Below are positions 34,285-41,772 of a DNA stretch of 64,000 nt, piece after piece. The translations under genes and the position numbers were made by a program. Source of the DNA: DATJGR01 sp963735085 (GTDB taxonomy: Bacteria; Pseudomonadota; Gammaproteobacteria; Pseudomonadales; Azotimanducaceae); the NCBI GenBank assembly GCA_963735085.1, contig CAVTJP010000017.1, positions 162,601 to 226,600 on the forward strand, given 5' to 3'. Below the pieces are notes generated by a model, which worked only from the letters and a program-made list of their open reading frames with translations, did no database searches and had not been told where the DNA came from. Positions within the stretch are counted from its first letter, which is position 1. Each line of letters begins with the position of its first letter.

Positions 34285-34767
34285 CTACTGTAGCGCACTG
34301 CTGGGTGCGGGTTTAGCCGGCGCACCCGGGTTGAATTCGCCGTCGTTGTGGAAGCTCACGGATCGACCGAGCCCCTCGACGTACACGTCACCTTCGAGCA
34401 CATAGCGGAACGATTGTTTGCCTTGCAGCACGATCAGCTGCTTCGCCAGATCGAACAGGCTGGTTGTTGCCACCACGCTGGTTGTGGTCTCGCCATAGCG
34501 CGGAATCGTGAAGCTTGCGTCGCTTACGCCGCGCGCGAGCCGCGCGCCATTGACGTCGAGGCGCACCTGCATGCCCTTCGCATTGATCGGTTGATCGTTC
34601 GGGTTCTGAATTCGCAGATCGACGCGAACGCGTTGTTCGAGGCCTTCGCCGGCCACCGGTTGCAGCCCGACCACGAACACGTCCACCGGTTTGTATTGCG
34701 CGCAGCCGCCAAGCAGTGCAGCGAGCAACAGAAAGGGCGTTGCAATTGCAATAAAACGTGGCGGCAT
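34285..34767 (-). CDS. LEA type 2 / WHy-domain lipoprotein
   Basis: A 160-residue lipoprotein with a strong lipobox, LLGGC. The mature domain (VDLRIQNPNDQPINAKGMQVRLDVNG) matches the Late Embryogenesis Abundant LEA14/WHy fold, a single beta-sandwich linked to desiccation or stress in plants and of unknown role in bacteria. ATG 34767 is chosen because AAGGA sits 6 bases upstream; another ATG two codons earlier is too close to it. It diverges from the acyl-CoA dehydrogenase gene. Confidence 0.82.
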   Translation of the reverse strand: MPPRFIAIATPFLLLAALLGGCAQYKPVDVFVVGLQPVAGEGLEQRVRVDLRIQNPNDQPINAKGMQVRLDVNGARLARGVSDASFTIPRYGETTTSVVATTSLFDLAKQLIVLQGKQSFRYVLEGDVYVEGLGRSVSFHNDGEFNPGAPAKPAPSSALQ

Positions 34768-34834
34768 AACCATTCCTTGCGGTGTCGGAAGTTGCGGCGG
34801 TAGTGTAACCGTCACTTGAAGGCGAGGGTGAGTC

Positions 34835-36031
34835 ATGCTGAATCTGTCGATACCGGAACACATCGAACCGCTGCGCAACAAGGTGCTGAAGTTCATTGAG
34901 GAACGCATCTATCCGAAGGAGGCGGAGCTGTTCGAATCCGACCGTGATGGTCGCGCGGGGGCGATGCGCGAACTGATGCAGCAAGCCAAGGCCGAGGGAC
35001 TCTGGGCGCTGGGCCATCCCGAGGAAATCGGCGGCGGCGGGCTACCGTTCATGGATTACGTGTTCATCAACGAAGTCGTCGGCCGCTCGCCGGCCGCGAC
35101 CGCGGCGCTCGGCACGCACTCGCTGCAGGATTCGATCATGCTGCACCGCTATGCAAGTGATGAATGGCGCGACAAATATCTGAAGCCGCTGGTGGCCGGC
35201 GAGGTCTTTCCGAGCTTCGGCATGACCGAACCGGATGTCGCCAGTTCCGACCCGACGCAACTGCAGACGCGCGCCGAACTGATCGGCGATGAATGGGTCA
35301 TCAACGGTCGCAAGTGGTTTACGTCTGGTGCGGCGCAAGCCGCATATACAACGGTGATGTGCCGCACCGAAACCGACGTACCGGACCACGCTGCGTTCAG
35401 CCAGATCGTCGTGCCGACCGATACGAAAGGCTACAACATCGTACGCGACGTCAAAGTGATGGGCGAGTTCGAGGGTCACTACGAAGTGGCTTACAACAAC
35501 GTTCGCGTCCCCAAAGCGAATCTGTTGGGGACGCGCGGCCACGGCTTCAAGATCGCGCAGGATCGTCTCGGCCCCGGCCGCATCTTTCACTGCATGCGCT
35601 GGCTCGGTCAGGCGCAGCGCGCATTCGATCTCATGTGTCAGCGCGCCAACTCACGCGTCGCATTCGGTAAGACGCTGGGCGAGCACCAACAGATCCAGAA
35701 ATTCATCTTCGATTCGGCCGCGGAAATTCAAGCGAGCCGCCTGTTGACGCTTCACGCTGCTCAGAAGATTGACCAGGGCGACGAGGCGCGCGTGGAGATC
35801 GGCCTGATCAAGGTTTACGGCGCGCAGATGCTGCACAACGTCATCGATCGCGCGATTCAAGTGTGGGGCGCGAAAGGCGTCACCGCCGATACGCCGCTCG
35901 AACGCATGTATCGCCATGCGCGCTTCGCCCGCATCTACGACGGCGCCGACGAGGTGCACGTGCAGACGACGGCGCGGCGGATATTGAAGTTTTATGGCAA
36001 TGGCGGATCGTTCGATTTCGGATTGCGATAG
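34835..36031 (+). CDS. Acyl-CoA dehydrogenase family protein (ACAD10/11-like)
   Basis: A 398-residue FAD-dependent acyl-CoA dehydrogenase catalysing alpha,beta-desaturation of acyl-CoA. FGMTEPDVASSDPTQL and WFTSGAAQA form the FAD and substrate loops. RIYDGADEVHVQTTARRIL near the C-terminus is typical of the ACAD10/11-like branch; the position of the MCAD catalytic Glu reads Asp (YDG). The start is ATG 34835 with AAGGCGAGG upstream. Electrons would pass to ETF. Followed closely by a decayed HAD gene. Confidence 0.9.
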   Translation: MLNLSIPEHIEPLRNKVLKFIEERIYPKEAELFESDRDGRAGAMRELMQQAKAEGLWALGHPEEIGGGGLPFMDYVFINEVVGRSPAATAALGTHSLQDSIMLHRYASDEWRDKYLKPLVAGEVFPSFGMTEPDVASSDPTQLQTRAELIGDEWVINGRKWFTSGAAQAAYTTVMCRTETDVPDHAAFSQIVVPTDTKGYNIVRDVKVMGEFEGHYEVAYNNVRVPKANLLGTRGHGFKIAQDRLGPGRIFHCMRWLGQAQRAFDLMCQRANSRVAFGKTLGEHQQIQKFIFDSAAEIQASRLLTLHAAQKIDQGDEARVEIGLIKVYGAQMLHNVIDRAIQVWGAKGVTADTPLERMYRHARFARIYDGADEVHVQTTARRILKFYGNGGSFDFGLR

Positions 36032-36042
36032 ACACGTTGCCG

Positions 36043-36615
36043 ATGGCAGCAAAGGCGGTCTTGTTCGATCTTGACGGCACGCTGGTGCACGTGCCCGAGC
36101 CGCAAGGGTGGGACGCGGTCACGCGCGCCGAAGCGACGCTGCTTGGGGACGTCCTGGGTGTTGAGCCGACGATGGTCCCCAACCTCGTTTCATTTCTGAC
36201 GTCCTTTTGGCGCACGTTCGACTCACAATTTTCCGAGCCGACGGCGCCACTCGTGCCGCCGTTCGCCGAGGACCGCTGGCTGCGGGGTGAACGGTTGCTG
36301 GGAAGAATGCTCCGCGACGAACTGGGCCACTCATCCGATCGGCTCACCGCACCCGCCTGGCGAGCGCTGTTCCAGGTGCCGCCGGCCGCGTTTGGCCGCG
36401 TGTGCTGCGCTCCAAGGTCTCGACGTGGCGGCGGACGAGGCGGTCATGGTCGGCGACAGCTACGCGCTCGATATCGAGCCGGCCACACGGTTGGGCATGC
36501 TCGGCGCGCTGAAGACAAATGGGCGCACGGATGTAACCCGCGACGACGACGGCGGTGTCCATTACATCGATACGCTCGCAGAACTCGTCTTTCTGCCGTG
36601 CCTGCAATCGTGTAG
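36043..36615 (+). pseudogene. HAD-family hydrolase remnant with internal deletion and frameshift
   Basis: The first ~117 codons read as a normal HAD N-terminus: KAVLFDLDGTLV (motif I) and a cap-like region up to FQVPPAAF at about 36391. In this frame the remaining sequence is Arg/Gly-rich nonsense ending at 36615. From about 36407 the +1 frame encodes ALQGLDVAADEAVMVGDSYALDIEPATRLGM, which is HAD motif IV. Motifs II (Ser/Thr) and III (Lys) are missing, so an internal segment has been lost along with the frame. It should be inactive as a phosphatase. It lies 11 bases after the acyl-CoA dehydrogenase gene. Confidence 0.75.
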
Positions 36616-36647
36616 ACGCCAAACGCGCTTCGAAACGGGAGGCTCCG

Positions 36648-36866
36648 ATGTCGATAACGACGTACCTGCAAAAACATCGACGGTCCGTCGCGTTGACGGG
36701 GGTCTTTATCTTGGTGGTCGGGATCCTGGGTAACGGGATCGCGATAGTCATCTTTGCTGGATCCCGTCATCCGATGTTCGCGACTGGCGTTGCAGTGTTG
36801 GCTCTGGTCGCTCTGGCTATGTGCGGCCGAATGGTCTGGCGCCTGTATCGGCAGCCCGACTCCTGA
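36648..36866 (+). CDS. Small two-helix membrane protein
   Basis: A 72-residue protein with two hydrophobic segments (about 14-36 and 44-62) separated by a short polar loop, so it should be an inner-membrane hairpin. GGGAGG lies 6 bases upstream of ATG 36648, strong support for translation. No family recognised. It lies between the HAD remnant and the convergent asd gene. Confidence 0.65.
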   Translation: MSITTYLQKHRRSVALTGVFILVVGILGNGIAIVIFAGSRHPMFATGVAVLALVALAMCGRMVWRLYRQPDS

Positions 36867-36885
36867 TGGACGCAATGTGCTTCCG

Positions 36886-37929
36886 CTAGCCGCGAACGAG
36901 TCCGAGCACGCGCTCTGCCACCTGAATCGCGTTGAGCGCGTTACCTTTACGCAGATTGTCGCCTGAGGCGATCAGCGACAATCCGTTTTTCATGAAAGGA
37001 ATGGTTCGCAGACGCCCGACAAGCACGTCGTCGATTCCCGCGGCCGCCAACGGCGTTGGATATTTACCGGCCCACGGTTTGTCGAGGACTTGTACACCTG
37101 GGAATCCCTCGAGCACCCGCCGCGCGTGTTCCGGGCTCGCGGACTTTTCGAGACTCAGCGCAAGCGAAACGGTGTGTCCCACCAGCACCGGGACGCGGAC
37201 GGCCGTCGCGTGCACCGAGAGATTCGGCGCGTGCAGCATCTTGCGCATCTCGGCTTCCATCTTTTCCTCTTCGGTTGACGTGTCCTGCCCGTCGCAGAAC
37301 GTTTCACACTGCGGGAACAGATTGAACGCGGCGATTTGCGGAAACTGGACTGGGCTTGGCACGTCGAGCGGTGCGTCGCCACGCAGACCCGCGACCTGAT
37401 GCACGGCACGCGCGGATGCGTCCAGAAACTCCTTCATGCCGTCGCGGCCTTTGCCGGACATCGCCTGATACGACGAACTGACGACGTGGGCGACCCCGAA
37501 TGCCCGATGCAGCGGTGCAACAGCCATCACGGCGACCGCCGTCGTGCAGTTCGGCCCGGCAATCGTGCCGTGGTGCGATTGCAGATCGTCGGCGTTGATT
37601 TCGGGCACGACCAGCGGCACTGACGGATCGAGCCGAAAAGCGGACGACTGATCGATGACGATTGCGCCGGCATCGACGATGCGTGGCGCCCATTGCCGCG
37701 CGATCGATGCGGACGTCGCGCTGATCACGAGATCCAGACCAGTGAAGTGCCCATCCTCGAGCGCTTCGACGGGATAATCCGTCCCTTTCCATCGGATGAT
37801 CTGACCCGCCGAACGCTTGGAGGCGAACAGACGGAGATGCCGGACCGGGAAACCGCGCTGTTCCAGGATGCGCAGCGTAACCTCACCGGTGACACCCGTT
37901 GCGCCACTGATACCGATATTGAATTTCAC
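36886..37929 (-). CDS. asd: Aspartate-semialdehyde dehydrogenase
   Basis: A 347-residue enzyme converting L-aspartyl phosphate to L-aspartate semialdehyde with NADPH, the branch point for Lys/diaminopimelate, Met and Thr synthesis. The N-terminal GISGATGVTGEV binds NADP, Cys128 in GPNCTT is the nucleophile, SSSYQAMSGKGRDG is the substrate loop, and VPVLVGHTVSL holds the catalytic His. Length is standard. It is a stand-alone gene, without lysC or other Thr/Lys genes nearby. Confidence 0.93.
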   Translation of the reverse strand: MKFNIGISGATGVTGEVTLRILEQRGFPVRHLRLFASKRSAGQIIRWKGTDYPVEALEDGHFTGLDLVISATSASIARQWAPRIVDAGAIVIDQSSAFRLDPSVPLVVPEINADDLQSHHGTIAGPNCTTAVAVMAVAPLHRAFGVAHVVSSSYQAMSGKGRDGMKEFLDASARAVHQVAGLRGDAPLDVPSPVQFPQIAAFNLFPQCETFCDGQDTSTEEEKMEAEMRKMLHAPNLSVHATAVRVPVLVGHTVSLALSLEKSASPEHARRVLEGFPGVQVLDKPWAGKYPTPLAAAGIDDVLVGRLRTIPFMKNGLSLIASGDNLRKGNALNAIQVAERVLGLVRG

Positions 37930-38012
37930 TGACGCGACGATTCCAAACGCTTGACGCGATGCGCCATCATGCCAGAGGCTCTTTTTGACGTCTCAGATCT
38001 GGAGATTGCCGG

Positions 38013-38540
38013 ATGCCAACGGAGGTGACCGTTCGCGCCGAACAGCATCGAGATTTCGCCGCGATCGGCCAAGTCATCCGAGCGGCGTTTGCTGGAATGC
38101 CCTACGCGGATGGCAATGAGGCTGAGTTGGTCGACACGCTGCGCCGTGCAGATGCGTTGTGTGTGTCGCTGGTTGCAGAATTGGCGGGTTCGCTGGTTGG
38201 CCATGTTGCGTTCTCGCCCGCGACATCGTCGGACGGTTCGCCCGGATGGTATGCGCTCGGTCCGGTGGCGGTTCTGCCTGCTCACCAGGGTGATGGTATC
38301 GGGTCCAAACTCGTTCGCACCGGGCTCGATGCGATCCTCGCAAAGGGCGCCACCGGCTGCATTCTGGTCGGCAACCCCGCGTATTACACGCGTTTTGGAT
38401 TTGAACTCGCACCGTTCAACGCGCCGGCTGATGAGCCGGCGAAATTCTTCATGTTGAAGTTGCTGCTGGGTCCGCGCCGTCCGAGTGGGCCAATCTCCTT
38501 TCATCGCGCCTTTCGGGATCCATCAGGGAGTACCGAATGA
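38013..38540 (+). CDS. GNAT family N-acetyltransferase (YhbS-like)
   Basis: A 175-residue GNAT protein. VAELAGSLVGHVAFSPA and LGPVAVLPAHQGDGIGSKLVRTGL contain the acetyl-CoA motif A (Q/RxxGxG/A), and GNPAYYTRFGFELAP is the typical YhbS C-terminal segment. GGAG lies 8 bases upstream of ATG 38013. Its stop overlaps the start of a 32-codon GNAT remnant (ATGA). Substrate unknown. Confidence 0.87.
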   Translation: MPTEVTVRAEQHRDFAAIGQVIRAAFAGMPYADGNEAELVDTLRRADALCVSLVAELAGSLVGHVAFSPATSSDGSPGWYALGPVAVLPAHQGDGIGSKLVRTGLDAILAKGATGCILVGNPAYYTRFGFELAPFNAPADEPAKFFMLKLLLGPRRPSGPISFHRAFRDPSGSTE

Positions 38541-38635
38541 CCATCCTCACGATCACCATTCGCCGTCAGGAACCCGAGGAGGCGGCGGCGCTGCACGAGA
38601 TCTACAGCCAACCAAAGGGAGGTGCGGCACAATGA
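38537..38635 (+). pseudogene. 32-codon remnant of a second GNAT gene
   Basis: This short frame begins TILTITIRRQEPEEAA and continues to LHEIYSQP, which closely resembles the start of YhhY-type GNAT acetyltransferases, then stops after KGGAAQ. It overlaps the preceding GNAT stop by 4 bases and the following DUF4019 start by 4 bases, so it keeps a translationally coupled chain (ATGA at both ends). The rest of the acetyltransferase is absent. It may survive as a leader carrying the GGGAGG ribosome site for the next gene. Confidence 0.55.
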
Positions 38636-39045
38636 AAATGTTTGCGATTCTGAGCGCGGTGTTGCTCCTCGCGACGCCGTTGTCCGGCTATGCGGACGAA
38701 GCGAAGGAAGCGGCGGCAAAGCAGGCGGCCAACGAGTGGTTGACACTGCTCGACAACCGGCAATACGAGGCATCGTGGAAAGCGGCCGCGTCTGTTTTCA
38801 GAGCCCGTATCGATTCGGCAAAGTGGGTGCAAATGGCGGCGTCGGTCAGAGCGCCTTTGGGTACGCTTGTCGAACGGAATCTGATCTCGGCAACCTACAC
38901 GACGACGTTGCCGGGTGTTCCGGATGGTGAGTACGTTGTTCTGCAGTATCAAACCAAATTCGTGAACAAGGCGGCAGCGGTCGAAACGGTCACACCGATG
39001 TTGGACGCAGGACACTGGCGGGTCGCCGGCTACTACATCAGATGA
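38632..39045 (+). CDS. DUF4019 domain-containing periplasmic protein
   Basis: A 137-residue protein with a signal peptide ending around GYADE. The mature part, AAANEWLTLLDNRQYEASW-like with WRVAGYYIR at the end, fits DUF4019, a small domain of unknown function predicted to be periplasmic. AAAGGGAGG lies just upstream. It overlaps the GNAT remnant by 4 bases and the next gene by 4 bases. Confidence 0.8.
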   Translation: MKMFAILSAVLLLATPLSGYADEAKEAAAKQAANEWLTLLDNRQYEASWKAAASVFRARIDSAKWVQMAASVRAPLGTLVERNLISATYTTTLPGVPDGEYVVLQYQTKFVNKAAAVETVTPMLDAGHWRVAGYYIR

Positions 39046-39488
39046 GACTGAGGGTAGGGCTGCTGTTCTGTCTTCTGGTTGCGTTTGGCGCGTACGCCGA
39101 CGATTACCTGTGGTTCGAGCAGGAATGGATTTCTGATGCGGATGCGACGGTAGCCGCCAATCAGATGAGTTTCGATGCGCTCTCGCCGCAAGCGCGTGAA
39201 CGCTACAAGCAACTCTTCGGCAAGATGCGCTGGACCATCTCCGATGGTACGCTCACATCGAAGCTTCCAGACGGCGAACCCGTCACCGCGACCTACGCGA
39301 TACGGGCGATCGATACCGAGCGGTTTGAGATGATTCTTCGCGACACCGACAGTGGCGTCCAGTCCGTCGAGCAGATTCATCGTAGCAAGCGCGGATTCTG
39401 CGTGACGCCCTTTACGCAGGAACAGATTGATGAATTCGGGAACGCGCCGATGATGTCGATCGAGTGCTTCAGACCTTATCACGGCTAG
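39042..39488 (+). CDS. Exported protein of unknown function
   Basis: A 148-residue protein with an N-terminal signal peptide (VGLLFCLLVAFGAYA) and a mature part containing two cysteines near the C-terminus (RGFCVTP and IECF) that may form a disulfide. Family not recognised. The ATGA overlap with the DUF4019 gene indicates coupled translation, so the two probably work together in the periplasm. Confidence 0.6.
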   Translation: MRLRVGLLFCLLVAFGAYADDYLWFEQEWISDADATVAANQMSFDALSPQARERYKQLFGKMRWTISDGTLTSKLPDGEPVTATYAIRAIDTERFEMILRDTDSGVQSVEQIHRSKRGFCVTPFTQEQIDEFGNAPMMSIECFRPYHG

Positions 39489-39504
39489 CTTGAGTCGTGA
39501 CCCT

Positions 39505-40728
39505 CTATACAGTCGTTGGGCATTCCAGCGTCTCACCGGCAGCCCGCAGCCTCTCGATGAGCACATCGCCGAATGCGGTCGCTGGCGTCAGAAATCCAGC
39601 GCGGGTTGCGCCACCGGGTAGATTGTCGCGCTGCGTTGCGAGGGCGAGTGCGCTTTCGCAGACGAACTTGACGGTCGCACGGTTGCCCGGATCGCCACGG
39701 CCTGCGATCAATGCCCAGGCTTTCGACCCGTCGTCGGCGGTGCCGAGCAACCGGCACTCGTAGAAGCCGTCGTCCATCGTCGCCTCCGATGGCCCATCGC
39801 CCGGCGCTGGTGCAATCGCTTCAACGACGCGTCCCACGCCGGGCAGCCGCATCATCGACTGGAAAATACCCATACCGAATGCAACCGCGGCGGCTGCCGC
39901 ATAGCCCGTCGAAGTGCCCAGGTCCCAGAACTCCTGGTAACGGAATTGATCGCCGTAGGGTGCCTGCCACTGGCTGCAGAGCGCGCTGCTGCGTCGCACG
40001 ACGCGGGTGTTGATCGGTGCCATGAAGAACGGCGCGATCCAACGCTTCAGATCCGGATCGAACGCGGGGCCGGACGGATCGCGATTCGCCAACGCTTCGT
40101 CGCTGGTGCGATGGCCGGTGGGGTTGAGCAGCAACGGATCGTCAAAGGCGTTGCGATCTGGGGAGGCGAGCATGTTCGTCATCGACGCGATCGTGCCGCC
40201 GTTCACGCCGCCCCTGGCGCGCTGGAATGCGCGCACGCTGCGCGTCGATTTGCGTTGAGCGCGGAAGTGTTCGACGAGCATGTGCACGCCGATGTCAGAC
40301 GGCACCGAGTCGAAGCCGCAGCACGGCACGATCCGGGCGCCGCTGCCGATCGCCGTCGCTTCGTAGCGATCGATCATGCGACGCAGCCACGGCGTCTCTC
40401 CGGTGATGTCGACATAGTCCACGCCGCGTGTGGCACAGCTGCGCACCAGTGCTTCGCCATAGCGCGCGAACGGTCCGGCGGTTGTCAGGATGACGCGCGC
40501 TTTCGCGACCATCGCGTCGATGGCCGTGGCGTCGTCGGCATCTGCGACGAGCACGTCGGGTTTTGCGTTCAACTCGGCGCGCAGCGCGTTCAGCTTCCCC
40601 GTGTTGCGTCCTGCGATTGCCCAGCGCAGCGCGGTGCCGACATGATCATCGAAATAGTCGGCCGCCTGCGTGCCGGTAAATCCGGTGGCGCCGTAAATGA
40701 CAACGTCGTACAAAGCGGATTTGTTCAT
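39505..40728 (-). CDS. Saccharopine dehydrogenase-like / trans-acting enoyl reductase family protein
   Basis: A 407-residue protein with an N-terminal Rossmann motif, VVIYGATGFTG, and AGPFARYGEALVRSC, GVDYVDITGE and IVPCCGFDSVPSD. These match the saccharopine dehydrogenase-like oxidoreductases that include mycobacterial trans-acting enoyl reductases and many uncharacterised proteobacterial homologues. A lysine-biosynthetic role is unlikely. A hydrophobic stretch around residue 285 may be membrane-associated. ATG 40728 is preferred over an upstream start overlapping the M48 gene. It ends 16 bases from the convergent exported-protein gene. Confidence 0.83.
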   Translation of the reverse strand: MNKSALYDVVIYGATGFTGTQAADYFDDHVGTALRWAIAGRNTGKLNALRAELNAKPDVLVADADDATAIDAMVAKARVILTTAGPFARYGEALVRSCATRGVDYVDITGETPWLRRMIDRYEATAIGSGARIVPCCGFDSVPSDIGVHMLVEHFRAQRKSTRSVRAFQRARGGVNGGTIASMTNMLASPDRNAFDDPLLLNPTGHRTSDEALANRDPSGPAFDPDLKRWIAPFFMAPINTRVVRRSSALCSQWQAPYGDQFRYQEFWDLGTSTGYAAAAAVAFGMGIFQSMMRLPGVGRVVEAIAPAPGDGPSEATMDDGFYECRLLGTADDGSKAWALIAGRGDPGNRATVKFVCESALALATQRDNLPGGATRAGFLTPATAFGDVLIERLRAAGETLECPTTV

Positions 40729-40738
40729 CGATTGCGCC

Positions 40739-41602
40739 TCAATTATATCGTTGGTAAGTAGTGCCTCGCGTCGTAGCGGTTTCATTGCGCTTGGCAGCTT
40801 CGTACAGCGGCATCACCGTCGGCAGCAGCGATTTGATCGTCTGAATCCTGTTGGCCTCTGCCGGGTGCGTGCTGAGGAACTCGGAAGGCTGGTTACCCTT
40901 TTGCGCCTGCATCATGTTCTGCCACAACGTCACGCCGGCGCGTGGGTCGTAACCGGCGCGCGCAGCGAGCTCGAGACCGATGCGGTCGGCTTCGGTTTCA
41001 TCTGTGCGGCTGAATTTGGTCGCGACCAGCATTTGATAACCCTGATTGGCGAGGTCCGCGCCGGCAGCGCCGGCGCCGAGCACCGCCGCGCCGATGCCGA
41101 GCCCGGCCTGCGCTGCCATGGCTTGCGAAACCTGCTCGCGTGAATGTTCGCGCAGCGCGTGGGCGATTTCGTGGCCCATGACGATTGCAATCTCGTCGTC
41201 GGTCATTTTGAGCTGGGTAATCAATCCCGAGTAGAAGATGATGCGGCCGCCCGGCATGCAGAACGCGTTCATCTCTTTGCTTTGTATCACGTTCACCTGC
41301 CAGTGCCAGCCCGGTGCATCGGCTCTGAATACGCGGGTCTGCGGCTCGATGCGTGCGGCGATCGCGCGCACCCGCGCCGTCATCGCCGGGTCGGCGTTCA
41401 AGGTACCTTTCTGGGCCGCCTCGTTCGTCAACTTCAGATACGTCTGCGCCGCCATCTGGTTGAGTTGGTCAGCCGAGATCAACATGAATTGCGAACGGGT
41501 CACACCGACCGCGCCGGCCGACGTGGTGGTTTGGCAACCCGCCAGCGCACCCAGCAGGCAACCCGCGACCAGAACGCTGCGGGGCAGGGAGCGAATGAAC
41601 AT
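40739..41602 (-). CDS. M48 family metalloprotease, lipoprotein
   Basis: A 287-residue periplasmic zinc protease. Lipobox LAGC (Cys23). HEIAH at 144-148 binds zinc, and the third ligand is the Glu in DETEADRIGLE. The segment FCMPGGRIIFYSGLI is conserved in LoiP/YcaL/BepA-type proteases that act in outer-membrane quality control. The C-terminal FLSTHPAEANRI motif is also typical. ATG 41602 is taken in preference to a TTG seven codons earlier. No TPR domain, so it is closer to LoiP/YcaL than BepA. Confidence 0.88.
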   Translation of the reverse strand: MFIRSLPRSVLVAGCLLGALAGCQTTTSAGAVGVTRSQFMLISADQLNQMAAQTYLKLTNEAAQKGTLNADPAMTARVRAIAARIEPQTRVFRADAPGWHWQVNVIQSKEMNAFCMPGGRIIFYSGLITQLKMTDDEIAIVMGHEIAHALREHSREQVSQAMAAQAGLGIGAAVLGAGAAGADLANQGYQMLVATKFSRTDETEADRIGLELAARAGYDPRAGVTLWQNMMQAQKGNQPSEFLSTHPAEANRIQTIKSLLPTVMPLYEAAKRNETATTRGTTYQRYN

Positions 41603-41772
41603 GTTGTGCAATGTCTTGTGCAACGTCGGGCTACCTCGTTCGTACGGATTGATGGTACGCGTTGATCATAGTGGTGTGGCGGGCGCTCGGCCGGTTGTCG
41701 TCGTCATGGCGAGCGTGAACTTGTGAATAATCCACGCTACGCTGCACGATCCTCCGTTCGACGAGACCCGCC

